From an uncultured Lachnospiraceae bacterium (GTDB taxonomy: Bacteria; Bacillota; Clostridia; Lachnospirales; Lachnospiraceae): DNA of 64,000 nucleotides. The stretch lies in contig CANQTL010000002.1 in assembly GCA_947626775.1 (NCBI GenBank), forward strand, positions 1 to 64,000, given 5' to 3'. This document shows, in pieces, positions 44,510-53,730 of the stretch. The position numbers were made by a program, and so were the translations under genes. Within the stretch, counting starts at the first letter, position 1; the number at the start of each line of letters is the position of its first letter. A model generated the notes under the pieces. It made no database searches and was not told the origin of the DNA. It saw nothing but the letters and a program-made list of their open reading frames with translations.

Positions 44510-45472
44510 ATGTCTCCAAAATATGACGCCGTGCGTTTTGTCCTGAAATGTATTCTGATTCCCGCCGCGGCGGTTCTTATCATCCTCGGGCTGAACCGGC
44601 CCTACGAAAAAATCAACGACCCGAAATACAGCGATATCCTGAAATTCGGCGGGCTTGGGACCTGGTACTGTGAAATTCATATCGGCAATCTGGGAAGTTC
44701 TCACGGCGTCTGTGATTTTCGTTACGACGATATCGCGGAGCGCGGTTACGTCTGCTTCAACTTTGCCAACACAAGCCAAAGCTACGACTACGATTACGCG
44801 ATCCTGAAAGAATTCGGACAATATATGGAGCCCGAAAGCGTATTGTTTATTCCGGTCTCCTACTTTTCTTTCAACAATGAGGTGGTGAACAGCGCGGAGG
44901 CCGAGGCGATGAGCGTCCGGTACTATCGTTTCCTGTCTCCGAAGAACATCCCCGGCTATGACCCGTACGTGGACCTGGTCACGCACCGGCTGCCGATCCT
45001 CTCCGCAGGGGAAGATATCGTCAAACTGTTCCCACAGCTGCACACGGCTCTGACCGTTCACGCCGCAGAAGACGGCGGCATCGACGAGGCAGCCTTTGCA
45101 AACATGGCCCAAGAGCGCTACAGCAGACATTTCGATAACAAGGAAGAATATTTCCTGCCGGAACGGGTCGAAGAACTGTACGATATCATCGCATACTGCC
45201 AGGAACACGATATCACACCGGTTCTGATCACAACGCCTTTTTCCAAGCCGTATCTGGATCTGGTCTCTCCGGAATTTCTGGACGAGTTTCAGACAACGGT
45301 CGCAAAGATTGCCTCCGATACGGGCACGAACTACTATGACTATTCACATGACGAGCGGTTCTACGCAAATCTCGTCCACTTCTCAGACGCCGACCACCTC
45401 ACCGAGGATGGCGCCTTGTATTTCACAGACATCCTATGGGAGGAAGTGCCGGAACTCAAACGGTTCCAGTAG
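44510..45472 (+). CDS. DltD-like SGNH acyltransferase partner of MBOAT copy 3
   Basis: The 320-residue protein has an N-terminal membrane anchor (about 11-30) and an extracytoplasmic SGNH-like domain. The nucleophile motif is LGSSHG (about 63-68), and SDADHLTEDGA near the C terminus gives the Asp/His pair. Such proteins accept the acyl group from MBOAT and put it on a sugar. The ATG at 44510 with AAAGGTG upstream is preferred over a GTG at 44501. It ends 23 bp from the converging YdjC-like gene. Confidence 0.85.
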   Translation: MSPKYDAVRFVLKCILIPAAAVLIILGLNRPYEKINDPKYSDILKFGGLGTWYCEIHIGNLGSSHGVCDFRYDDIAERGYVCFNFANTSQSYDYDYAILKEFGQYMEPESVLFIPVSYFSFNNEVVNSAEAEAMSVRYYRFLSPKNIPGYDPYVDLVTHRLPILSAGEDIVKLFPQLHTALTVHAAEDGGIDEAAFANMAQERYSRHFDNKEEYFLPERVEELYDIIAYCQEHDITPVLITTPFSKPYLDLVSPEFLDEFQTTVAKIASDTGTNYYDYSHDERFYANLVHFSDADHLTEDGALYFTDILWEEVPELKRFQ

Positions 45473-45495
45473 TCCGCTCCGCGCAGAGGGCCGCC

Positions 45496-46443
45496 TCACC
45501 GCCGTGCCGCCGTCAGCTCTTTCATGTGCGCCACGGCCTCTCTCTCCGTCCGGCGGTCACGTCTCAGATAGAATCCCTCCGCCGCCTCTTCGCCGATCTC
45601 CTCAGTCACTTCCTCCGGAAGCGCCAGACCCGGATGAAACAGAATCTCCAGCACACGCCCGTCTCTCTCCGCCTTCGCCTCCATCTTCGGGTACAGCCGC
45701 CTGATTCTGTCCAGGTCCATACACCCGCTCATAACCAGTCCCCAGAGGTACATCGGCTCCATCCCGCACGCTTTTCCATAGCGGTCCGCCCGGCGGGAGT
45801 AGAGCGCCAGAAGACGGTTCTTGACAAAATTGACCGGTCGGTAAGTGCGCCACAGAGAAATCTCCGACACGAAGGGAGACAGCGGTTCCCTGGAGTTGCG
45901 GATATACTCTGTCGCCGTCTTGTCTTCCGCAATTACCTCTGTCAGCGCTTCCCACACAACCGGTATCATATGCGCATGTTGATGCGAGTCTATCCGCAGT
46001 CCTCCCTGCGCGCAGGGGATATCATGTTCCCGCGCGATCCCGCACGCGCGCGTAACCGCGGCCTGCACAGCCCCGATCTGCGCCCTGATCTCCCGCTTCA
46101 GCTGTTCCTTCGCCGCCCGGCGCTTCCAGGGCAGATAGGAGAGCAGGAATACGCCGCCCCAGGTAAGCCCCATCAGATCGCTCCCGTCCCTGACAAGCAG
46201 CGGCACGCTCTGAGCGCCCGCCAGGCTGCGTCCCTCCACGAAATCCAGGTGGACCGACATCTCGGGGAGAAACGGCAGCTGCGGAATCTCCGCATACAGC
46301 ATGTCCATACACTCCTGAAAACACGACATATTCGGCACGATACTGATACTGTCAAGCTCTCCCTTTCTCATGCAGGAGAGCATATCCTCCGACGTGCGAA
46401 CCGTCAGCGCATAATCGTCCGCGTGTATATCCGTTCTGATCAT
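45496..46443 (-). CDS. YdjC/ChbG-like carbohydrate deacetylase
   Basis: The 315-residue protein has the family signatures HADDYAL at the N terminus (metal-binding Asp), VHLDF (His), DSHQHAHMIP (His cluster) and FHPG near the C terminus. These enzymes remove N-acetyl groups from oligosaccharides or lipid-linked sugars; there is no signal peptide, so it acts in the cytoplasm, perhaps on a lipid-linked GlcNAc as HpnK-type relatives do. GGGAGGG precedes the ATG. It lies 20 bp downstream of a large membrane protein gene and is probably co-transcribed with it. Confidence 0.88.
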   Translation of the reverse strand: MIRTDIHADDYALTVRTSEDMLSCMRKGELDSISIVPNMSCFQECMDMLYAEIPQLPFLPEMSVHLDFVEGRSLAGAQSVPLLVRDGSDLMGLTWGGVFLLSYLPWKRRAAKEQLKREIRAQIGAVQAAVTRACGIAREHDIPCAQGGLRIDSHQHAHMIPVVWEALTEVIAEDKTATEYIRNSREPLSPFVSEISLWRTYRPVNFVKNRLLALYSRRADRYGKACGMEPMYLWGLVMSGCMDLDRIRRLYPKMEAKAERDGRVLEILFHPGLALPEEVTEEIGEEAAEGFYLRRDRRTEREAVAHMKELTAARR

Positions 46444-46463
46444 ATTTTTCCCTCCATCCCGTC

Positions 46464-48155
46464 TTACTCATCCGTATCCGGAAGGTACCGAAATCCATCC
46501 TCAAACCCGTCGCCCCGCAGCCCGAGATGCGCGAGCTGATCCTCCTGCGGCGTAGATGGAAAATAATAGTAACCGCCGAGATCCCCCTCGTCCGGCGTCC
46601 AGACTGACAGCTCCTCCTGTCCGCCGAACGAATGCGCCGTCTGGGGCCAGGTCGGATATCCCGCCTGTTTGATGAGCCGGATCGGCTGTCTGTCGGGCAT
46701 GTTCCGCAAGTCGGGAACATAGATGCCGCCCAGCGCCAGCGCCGCCAGGATCAGACAGACCGGACGGCCGATCCGTACCTTCTGCACAGGAAATCGGACA
46801 GAGCCTGCCGCAACGGCGGCGGCAATGAGAAGCCAGGCCGCCCCATACCGCATGAGAGGCGCCGTCGCCATCCAGAAACCCAGACAGATCAGAACCGTCG
46901 CCGCAAACACCGCTTCCCGCGCCCGCCCGGTCCTGATATATCCGAACAGCCTGACAAGCACCACGCAGGCGCCCAGCGCGCCGGCCAGAATAAGAAGCTT
47001 ATCTCCCGTCTCCTGCCTGCCGAACCACCTGACTATCCACTGCAGAAACGGCGTATGATAATACTCTTCCGGATCTGTAAAGCCCCGCCCGAACACCTTG
47101 ATCAGCAGACTGTCATCCGCCGCGACGAGCCGGTCCATCTTCCAGTCGACCGCAAACAGATCCAGCTTCGCATAGGGATAGACCAAATAGCCCGATATGA
47201 TCACATTGCGGAGCAGGAACGGGCCTACAATCGTCACAGCCGCCGCAATATTCTGCAGCAGTTCTCCCATCTTCCTGCCGCGGACCAAGGCCTGGAACGG
47301 CCATATCGTCAGAAACACAATCACCGCCGCGGACAGCTTGAGCGTAAGCGCATAGAAGCCCAGCAGGCAGAGCCAGCACCAGGGAGCCGTCCCCTCCGTC
47401 TGTTTTTCCTCGAACTCACACCACTTGGTACAGAGATACAGAACGAGGAGCATCGCCCATATATCGGTACACGGAGACGAGATGTCCCACCGCACCAGCA
47501 CAATGTAGATCACCGAAGCGCATTTCAGAAAATCGGAAGTCCGCCACGCCTGTGCTCCCCGCACATGGGCAGTCGACACCGCATAGCCCAGACACAGCGC
47601 ACAGCAGAATCCGTTGAGCGTGTGGAGGGAATCCCCCAGCAGCCAGCTCAGACTGAAAAGCGCCTGCAGACACATGAACGCGCTGTTGTACGCAAACCGC
47701 ATATGAAGATTGCCAAGCCCCGGCACGACGCCGTACTCTTCGACCCAGCGTATCGCCTGCGCATGGTACAGACCCGTGTCATAGTGTCCCGGCGACGGCA
47801 CGGTCCACAGAGCCGTCACAAGAATGCACAGAATCAAAAGCGCCGTCCGATACGGATGGCGTTTTTCCCAGACGGGCGTCCATATTCTCTCCCGGCGACG
47901 GCGCCTCCTGACCCAAAACACCGCCGCCGTCCCGATTCCCGCCGCGCCCAGAACGGTACAGGCGATCCCCGCAACCTTGTACAGGAGACTGAAAAGCTGC
48001 GCATAAACGCTCAAAACCACCATGCCGGACACCAGATATACGTCCGTACCGGCAAGCGCGCCGGCGTCGCGGCGGTACAGAGTATCCACAACGGCCCTGC
48101 CGAAAATATAGGCGGCCACGGCTATCACCAGCCAGCTAGCAAGCACTTCCAGCAT
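46464..48155 (-). CDS. Polytopic membrane protein (LIC_10190-like)
   Basis: The 563-residue integral membrane protein has about 12 membrane segments. The N-terminal LASWLVIAVAAYIFGRAVVD and the loop PGHYDTGLYHAQAIRWVEEYG, with Asp and His, resemble the LIC_10190/DUF8201 group found in O-antigen and capsule loci (family named from memory). The loop could bind a polyprenyl-phosphate sugar in GT-C fashion. The start overlaps none of the upstream GT2 gene but lies only 2 bp after its stop, so the two are coupled; the GT2 may supply its lipid-linked sugar. Confidence 0.75.
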   Translation of the reverse strand: MLEVLASWLVIAVAAYIFGRAVVDTLYRRDAGALAGTDVYLVSGMVVLSVYAQLFSLLYKVAGIACTVLGAAGIGTAAVFWVRRRRRRERIWTPVWEKRHPYRTALLILCILVTALWTVPSPGHYDTGLYHAQAIRWVEEYGVVPGLGNLHMRFAYNSAFMCLQALFSLSWLLGDSLHTLNGFCCALCLGYAVSTAHVRGAQAWRTSDFLKCASVIYIVLVRWDISSPCTDIWAMLLVLYLCTKWCEFEEKQTEGTAPWCWLCLLGFYALTLKLSAAVIVFLTIWPFQALVRGRKMGELLQNIAAAVTIVGPFLLRNVIISGYLVYPYAKLDLFAVDWKMDRLVAADDSLLIKVFGRGFTDPEEYYHTPFLQWIVRWFGRQETGDKLLILAGALGACVVLVRLFGYIRTGRAREAVFAATVLICLGFWMATAPLMRYGAAWLLIAAAVAAGSVRFPVQKVRIGRPVCLILAALALGGIYVPDLRNMPDRQPIRLIKQAGYPTWPQTAHSFGGQEELSVWTPDEGDLGGYYYFPSTPQEDQLAHLGLRGDGFEDGFRYLPDTDE

Positions 48156-48157
48156 GT

Positions 48158-49153
48158 CTACTCATCCTCCTGCCGCTCTTCCCGCCAGACGAGCGTGTCG
48201 ATGATATACCGCGGTCTGTGTTTTGTCTCCATATAGATCTTACCTACATACTCTCCGATAATGCCGAGCGCAAGAAGCGTCACGCCACCGATCAGCAGCG
48301 ATACGATCATCGTCGTCGTATAGCCGGGCACGTTATTGCCCCGCGCCCAGTCCACAAGACTCAGAATGCTCATGACAAAACTGAACACAAATACGATAAA
48401 CCCGAGCGCGCTGATCATCCTGAGCGGTCTGACGCTCATGGATGTGATGCCGTCCATCGCCAGCGTCATCATCTTACTCAGCGTATACTTGGAGTGCCCG
48501 GCCTCCCTGGCCTTCACATCGAAATATACCACGTCGGACGCAAACCCCATCGTCGGGATCAGTCCCCGCAGGAACAGATTGGTCTCCTGATACTCCGCCA
48601 GAGCGTCAAGCGCCTTTTTGGACATCAGACGGTAATCCGCGTGATTGGTGATCACCTTGCTGCCAAGAAGATGCATCAGGCCATAGTACAGCGTCGCCGT
48701 CCCCTTCTTGAAAAAGCCGTCGGAATGCCTGTCGTTGCGCACACCGTACACCACCTCGCACCCATTCCCATAACAGTCGAGAAATCTGTCCAGCGCCTCT
48801 ATATCCTGCTGCAGATCCGCGTCGATCGTCACCACCGCGTCGGCATACTGCCTTGCCGTCATCATCCCCGCCAGTATCGCGCTCTGATGGCCGTAATTGC
48901 CCGCGAGACTCACGACGGAAAACAACGCATCCTGCGACGCGATCCGGTGCAGCAGCTGCAGCGTATGATCCCTGCTGCCGTCATTGACAAACATGACCTT
49001 GCTGCCCTCGGCGATCCTGCCTTCCTTCTTCAGCCGCCGGATCTTTCCGCCCAGCACGTCCGCGGATCTCTCCACAACCTCTTCCTCATTGTAACAGGGC
49101 ACCACCAGATACAATACCGGCGCCGCGCGCCTGTTTCCGTCCTTTTCACTCAT
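48158..49153 (-). CDS. Polyprenyl-phosphate glycosyltransferase (GtrB-like GT2)
   Basis: The 331-residue protein has a GT2 domain with VVPCYNEEEVV, VNDGSRDHT, TIDADLQQD (DxD) and the HADYRLMS loop, then two membrane helices (about 245-265 and 280-305) ending in EYVGKIYMETKHRPRY, the typical GtrB/ArnC tail. It makes undecaprenyl-phosphate-linked glucose or a similar sugar. It is directly upstream of the LIC_10190-like membrane protein gene and downstream of the UDP-uronate genes, so a uronic-acid donor is possible. Confidence 0.92.
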   Translation of the reverse strand: MSEKDGNRRAAPVLYLVVPCYNEEEVVERSADVLGGKIRRLKKEGRIAEGSKVMFVNDGSRDHTLQLLHRIASQDALFSVVSLAGNYGHQSAILAGMMTARQYADAVVTIDADLQQDIEALDRFLDCYGNGCEVVYGVRNDRHSDGFFKKGTATLYYGLMHLLGSKVITNHADYRLMSKKALDALAEYQETNLFLRGLIPTMGFASDVVYFDVKAREAGHSKYTLSKMMTLAMDGITSMSVRPLRMISALGFIVFVFSFVMSILSLVDWARGNNVPGYTTTMIVSLLIGGVTLLALGIIGEYVGKIYMETKHRPRYIIDTLVWREERQEDE

Positions 49154-49203
49154 ACTTCATCGTACCTCTCTGTTCTTACGGCCCGACAGGATCTCTCCCC
49201 ACC

Positions 49204-50199
49204 TTAGACCTTATAATACTCCCGATACCACGCAACAAATCTGGTCAGTCCTTCCTCGATCGTCGTGTCCGGCTTAAAATCATAGTCCCGCATCAGATCC
49301 GTGACGTCCGCATAGGTTCTGCGCACATCCCCCGGCTGCATCGGCAGGAATTCCCTGACCGCCTTTCTGCCGAGACATTTTTCCAGCGTCTCGACATAAT
49401 CCAGCAGCTTCTCGGGCTTGTTGTTGCCGATGTTGTACAGCTTGTATCTCACACCTTTCTCGTTCTCCGCCGGCGGATTGCAGAGAATATTCTCCACGCC
49501 CCGCACGATGTCGTCGATGTAGGTGAAATCCCTGTACATGTCCCCGTTGTTATATATCTGAATGGGTTCGCCCGCCAGAATCTGCCGCGTAAATTTATAA
49601 TAAGCCATATCCGGTCTTCCATAGGGTCCGTAGACGGTAAAAAAGCGGAGCCCGGTCACGGGAATATGGTACAGCTTGCTGTACGCGTGCGCCATGAGTT
49701 CATTGGATTTCTTGGTTGCCGCGTAGAGACTCACAGGCTCGTCCACCCTGTCCTGCGTGGAAAAGGGAATCTTGTCGTTGCCGCCGTACACGGAACTGGA
49801 CGATGCGTAGACAAGATGTTCCACCGGAAAGCGGCGGCACGCCTCCAGAATATGAAAAAAACCGACGATATTGGACTGTATATAGGCGTCCGGATTCTCA
49901 ATGCTGTAACGCACCCCCGCCTGCGCGCCCAGGTTGACCGCCACCTGGGGCGCGTATTGTCCGAACAGCCCGAACACACTCTCCCTGTCGCCCAGGTCGC
50001 CCCTGACAAACGTATAATTCTCATAACCTCTGAGAATGTCCAGCCGGTCTTCCTTCAGCCGCACGTCATAGTAATCGTTCAGATTGTCAAAACCGACGAC
50101 TCTCGCGCCCTGCTCCAGCAGGCTTTTCGACAGATGGAACCCGATAAATCCGGCCCCGCCCGTCACGAGATAAGTCTTGTCTGTATTCAGTGGATTCAT
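49204..50199 (-). CDS. NAD-dependent nucleotide-sugar 4-epimerase (UDP-glucuronate 4-epimerase-like)
   Basis: The 331-residue extended short-chain dehydrogenase has GGAGFIGFHLSKSLLEQG for NAD binding, an FDNLNDYYDVRLKEDR segment typical of UDP-glucuronate 4-epimerases, SSSSVYGGN, and the catalytic YAATKKSNE with FFTVYGPYGRPDMA. It would convert UDP-GlcA to UDP-GalA. The gene next upstream (15 bp) is UDP-glucose dehydrogenase, the source of UDP-GlcA, which supports the specificity. Confidence 0.9.
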   Translation of the reverse strand: MNPLNTDKTYLVTGGAGFIGFHLSKSLLEQGARVVGFDNLNDYYDVRLKEDRLDILRGYENYTFVRGDLGDRESVFGLFGQYAPQVAVNLGAQAGVRYSIENPDAYIQSNIVGFFHILEACRRFPVEHLVYASSSSVYGGNDKIPFSTQDRVDEPVSLYAATKKSNELMAHAYSKLYHIPVTGLRFFTVYGPYGRPDMAYYKFTRQILAGEPIQIYNNGDMYRDFTYIDDIVRGVENILCNPPAENEKGVRYKLYNIGNNKPEKLLDYVETLEKCLGRKAVREFLPMQPGDVRRTYADVTDLMRDYDFKPDTTIEEGLTRFVAWYREYYKV

Positions 50200-50214
50200 A
50201 GCCTCTCCTGTTTT

Positions 50215-51525
50215 CTAACGGCCGATACTGTAATATTCGACGCCTGCCGCGCTCATCGACGCCGTGCTGTACAGATTGCGCCCGTCGTACACAAGCGGGA
50301 TCCGCATCTTCGTCCTGAAGGTTTCCGGCGCAATCTGCCTGATTTCGTCCCACTCCGTAAAAATAAAACAGATATGCGCGTCGTCCAGCGCCTCCTCCGG
50401 GTCCTTCGCATACCGTATCGTCCCCCTGACGCACTGCCCCTCCGGGTATCTTTTTCTGAAATTGTCCGCCGCGACAGGATCATAGGCCGTGATATTCGCC
50501 CCATTCTCCAGCAGGAGCTGTACATTGTCCAGCGACGGAGCCTCCCGCAGATCGTCTGTGCCCGCCTTGAAAGCCAGTCCCAGCACCGCCACCTTCAGAT
50601 CCTGAAAGGTGATCATACGGCTGCCGGCCTTGCGGAACAGGCGCGTCTTCTGTTCTTCGTTCACCGCAACGGCAGCCTCCACGGTACGAAGGGTATAACC
50701 GTTCTGTCTGGCCAGGTACTTGAGCGCCTTCGTGTCTTTCGGGAAGCAGCTGCCGCCGTATCCTACGCCCGCATTCAGGAATTTGGCGCCGATCCTGGCG
50801 TCGTAACTCATCCCCTCCGCGACCGATCCGACGTCCGCGCCCACCAGTTCGCACAGATTCGCGATATCGTTCATATACGAGATCTTCAGCGCCAGAAAAT
50901 CGTTGCAGGCATACTTAATCATCTCCGCCGAACGCCTGTTGACGGACACAATCGGCAGTCCGAAGGGCTCGTAGATCTTTCTGAGCACCGCTTCCGCCTC
51001 TTTGCTCTCCGTGCCGATGATAATCCTCGCCGCGTGAAGCGTATCGTGCACTGCAGACCCCTGCGCCAGAAATTCCGGATTGGAGGCAACCTCGATCTTC
51101 ACGTCCCGCTTCAGGAAATCCCGGATAAACTGCTCCACTTTATCATTCGTCCCCACCGGTACGGTGGATTTCACGACGACAAGACAGTCCCGCTCCACCG
51201 ACTCCGCGATCTGTCTGGACACTGTCGCGATATAGCTCAGATTGGCGGAACCGTCCGGCTGCTCCGGCGTCCCCACACCGATAAAGACAGCCTCCGCGTC
51301 CCGATAAGCGCTCCGATAATCCGTCGTATAGCGCAGCCTGCCGGTGGCGTTATTTCTGCGCATCAACTCCTCTAAACCTTCCTCATAAATGGGCGAAACT
51401 CCCGAGGCCATCAGCTTTACCTTGTTCTCGTCCACATCCACGCATGTCACATCATGCCCTTTCTCCGCGAAGCAGACGCCGGCCACCAAGCCGACATACC
51501 CAGTCCCCGCAACCGCTATCTTCAT
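50215..51525 (-). CDS. ugd: UDP-glucose 6-dehydrogenase
   Basis: The 436-residue enzyme oxidises UDP-glucose to UDP-glucuronate with two NAD+. The NAD motif GTGYVGLVAG begins five residues after the start. The catalytic cysteine lies in GYGGSCFPKDTKAL; FLKRDVKIEVASNPEFLAQG and VAVLGLAFKAGTDDLREAPS are further conserved blocks. The start at 51525 is chosen because MKIAVAGTGYVG is the family N terminus; a longer frame adds 7 residues. It forms an operon with the downstream 4-epimerase for acidic sugar supply. Confidence 0.96.
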   Translation of the reverse strand: MKIAVAGTGYVGLVAGVCFAEKGHDVTCVDVDENKVKLMASGVSPIYEEGLEELMRRNNATGRLRYTTDYRSAYRDAEAVFIGVGTPEQPDGSANLSYIATVSRQIAESVERDCLVVVKSTVPVGTNDKVEQFIRDFLKRDVKIEVASNPEFLAQGSAVHDTLHAARIIIGTESKEAEAVLRKIYEPFGLPIVSVNRRSAEMIKYACNDFLALKISYMNDIANLCELVGADVGSVAEGMSYDARIGAKFLNAGVGYGGSCFPKDTKALKYLARQNGYTLRTVEAAVAVNEEQKTRLFRKAGSRMITFQDLKVAVLGLAFKAGTDDLREAPSLDNVQLLLENGANITAYDPVAADNFRKRYPEGQCVRGTIRYAKDPEEALDDAHICFIFTEWDEIRQIAPETFRTKMRIPLVYDGRNLYSTASMSAAGVEYYSIGR

Positions 51526-51551
51526 TCCCAGACTCTCCTTCCGCATCTTGT

Positions 51552-52514
51552 CTATAACTTTTCTCCGCTTATCAGTTTTCTGAGTTTCCGCACGGCTCTC
51601 TCCGCAAACGTCGGGCCGTGATACCGCCTCGCCTCCGCCTCGTCAAAAAGCCCTCTCAGATCTTCCTGGCTGTTGACGTAATCCCACCAGACCGATCCCA
51701 GGTTCGTGTCGTACCTTTTCCACGGCTTATCGCCCGCATAGTGTATGATGACCGGACTGTCCAGCGCCTCCGCACACTCAGCCTCCGTGAAGATTCCCGC
51801 CCTGACGAACATGGCATAATCCCGGTCATTCATATAGGCAAGCCGGTTATACTTGGGCGGCAGATAGCTGACGGCGCCCTGGCAGGTGAGATTCAGGATA
51901 TCCTGATCCTGATAGTACAGTTTCTCTTTCGCCCATGCGTCCCACTGCTCCTCCAGACGGTCTTTACGTATCCTGGCCAGATTTAACAGCGTCACTCCCG
52001 CGTTGATATAACGGCCTCTCATTCCCGACAGCCGGTTCCAGTAAGGCCGCCCGCTGTTCCACTCCCACTTGTCGGGCAGATTGACGGCTCCCTTGACCGC
52101 CGCCAGAACAACGCCCTCCGTATCCGTGCGCCACAGAGATTCCAGAGAATCCCGGAACAGCACGTCCACATCCGTATAGAGCACCCTGTCTTCATCCGGC
52201 AGAAGCCTGTGCAGCAGCAGCCGCAGATAAGTTCCCGAAGAAATGCCCCGCACCTCATAGGCATCGGCATACGGATTATCCGCCACCTTCATGACAAAGT
52301 CAGACTTTCCGTCCCTCGCTTCGACGATCCGCCGCAGGGACTGCTCCGCATAAGCCGCCTCCTCAGTACAGACACAATAAATGCGATAGTGCGCTCCCGA
52401 CCCCCGCGAGGCGTCCAGCAGAGAAGCCATCGCAACCTTCGCCTGCTCGGCCAATTTTTCATCAAAACAGAACGCGATCCTGATATCTTCCAAACCGTAT
52501 GCCCCTATTTTCAT
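51552..52514 (-). CDS. GT8 family glycosyltransferase
   Basis: The 320-residue protein matches GT8 enzymes (LgtC/GspA-like): IRIAFCFDEKLAEQAKVAM at the N terminus, SSGTYLRLLLHRLLPDEDRVLYTDVDVLF with the D-x-D metal site, YINAGVTLLNL, DQDILNL, YNRL and the late HYAGDKPW. It transfers Glc or Gal from a nucleotide donor to lipid-linked glycan in the cytoplasm. The start is uncertain: ATG 52514 has no ribosome site, while TTG at 52493 has AGGGG 8 bp upstream and gives M-EDIRIAF. It is preceded by a good promoter and lies upstream of ugd. Confidence 0.9.
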   Translation of the reverse strand: MKIGAYGLEDIRIAFCFDEKLAEQAKVAMASLLDASRGSGAHYRIYCVCTEEAAYAEQSLRRIVEARDGKSDFVMKVADNPYADAYEVRGISSGTYLRLLLHRLLPDEDRVLYTDVDVLFRDSLESLWRTDTEGVVLAAVKGAVNLPDKWEWNSGRPYWNRLSGMRGRYINAGVTLLNLARIRKDRLEEQWDAWAKEKLYYQDQDILNLTCQGAVSYLPPKYNRLAYMNDRDYAMFVRAGIFTEAECAEALDSPVIIHYAGDKPWKRYDTNLGSVWWDYVNSQEDLRGLFDEAEARRYHGPTFAERAVRKLRKLISGEKL

Positions 52515-52533
52515 ACAATTACAATGCTTTTTT

Positions 52534-52563
52534 ATTTTATCATATTTATGGGGGTAATGACAA
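52534..52563 (-). promoter_or_regulatory. Sigma-A promoter of the GT8 gene/uronate operon
   Basis: On the minus strand TTGTCA, an 18-bp spacer and TAAAAT with TG one base before the -10. Transcription would begin about 13 bp before ATG 52514. Confidence 0.75.
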
Positions 52564-52623
52564 CAAATCCTTAGAAACAGGCCAAAACATTCTCTGGGAT
52601 AAAACAAGACTGCCGGTCGCTTA

Positions 52624-52652
52624 TTGTACTTTGCCGCCAAATGAGATACTAT
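52624..52652 (+). promoter_or_regulatory. Sigma-A-like promoter of the GT2 gene at 52700
   Basis: TTGTAC, a 17-bp spacer and TACTAT. A direct repeat GAGATACT lies at the -10 and again 20 bp downstream, which could be an operator. Confidence 0.55.
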
Positions 52653-52699
52653 AAAGATGTCTGAGATACTTTATCGGCGACTTGCCGGGAAGGAGCCCC

Positions 52700-53719
52700 A
52701 TGAACACAAACCCCTTACTGAGCGTCATCGTTCCCGTATACAACGCTGCGGATTATCTGCCCCAATGTCTGGACAGCCTGCTCGCCCAGGATTTTTCCGA
52801 TCTCGAGATTATCCTGGTGGACGACGGTTCCACAGACGCCAGCGGCAGCCTGTGCGACCGGTGCGCGGATACGCACGCCCATGTGCGCTGTCTCCATCAG
52901 CCCAACGGCGGCCACACTTCCGCCAGACAGCACGGTATCCGCGCCAGCCGCGGGCGCTATGTCACATTCGTCGACAGCGACGACTGGATTGCTCATGACA
53001 TGTACCGCAGAATGTGCAAAGCGGCCTGCGACACGGACGCAGACGTCGTGGTCTGCGGTTACACTTCCGTGGCGGCGGATCAGGAAACTGTCTGCCGCAA
53101 TGACTTTCCCGCCGGTTTCTACGACAAGACCCGTCTGGAACGGGAAGTTTACCCACGCATGATCTATTCCGGTGTCTATTTCAGATACGGCATCGCTCCG
53201 AGCCTCTGCAACAAGATCTTCCGCCGCGAACTGCTCCTGGAACATCTGCTCCGCGTTCCTGCCGGCATCCTTGTCGGCGAGGACGCCCTCGCCTCCTACA
53301 GCTGTATTCTGGAGGCGTCCTCCGCATACCTTCTGGACGAAGCGCTCTATTACTACCGCAGCAACGCCTGTTCGGTAAGCCACAGCGACGTACCGCTCAG
53401 CCGTCTGCCCGAGAACCGCAGACTGTTCAACATGCTGTTTCAGATGATCGACACGGAAAAATATCCCCATATGGTCCGGCAGCTCAGCTTCTACTGCGTC
53501 TACCAGAGTCTTCTGGCCTATGAACTGATCTTCCGCCGGATGGCGCAGACCGGAGCCGGCTTCCGCCGGTATTTCACAGAAGAATGCCGGGATCAAACCA
53601 TCCGCAGAGTCTTCCGCGCAGTCCCCGTCAGGAGCATCCACGGAACGCACAATAAACTCTATGCGCTCTGCATCCGCCACAGCCTGTACAGGCTGTTTTA
53701 TCTGCTGCTGCAGAAGTGA
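52700..53719 (+). CDS. GT2 family glycosyltransferase
   Basis: The 339-residue cytoplasmic enzyme is of the common capsule type: LLSVIVPVYNAADYLPQCLDSL, LVDDGSTDASG, and FVDSDDWI with the metal-binding acids, followed by a C-terminal helical region. The ATG at 52700 has AAGGAG 5 bp upstream; 6 further upstream residues are possible. It is alone on the plus strand with its own promoter and converges with the 751-residue membrane protein gene (11-bp gap). Confidence 0.92.
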   Translation: MNTNPLLSVIVPVYNAADYLPQCLDSLLAQDFSDLEIILVDDGSTDASGSLCDRCADTHAHVRCLHQPNGGHTSARQHGIRASRGRYVTFVDSDDWIAHDMYRRMCKAACDTDADVVVCGYTSVAADQETVCRNDFPAGFYDKTRLEREVYPRMIYSGVYFRYGIAPSLCNKIFRRELLLEHLLRVPAGILVGEDALASYSCILEASSAYLLDEALYYYRSNACSVSHSDVPLSRLPENRRLFNMLFQMIDTEKYPHMVRQLSFYCVYQSLLAYELIFRRMAQTGAGFRRYFTEECRDQTIRRVFRAVPVRSIHGTHNKLYALCIRHSLYRLFYLLLQK

Positions 53720-53730
53720 CTGCGGCTCTG

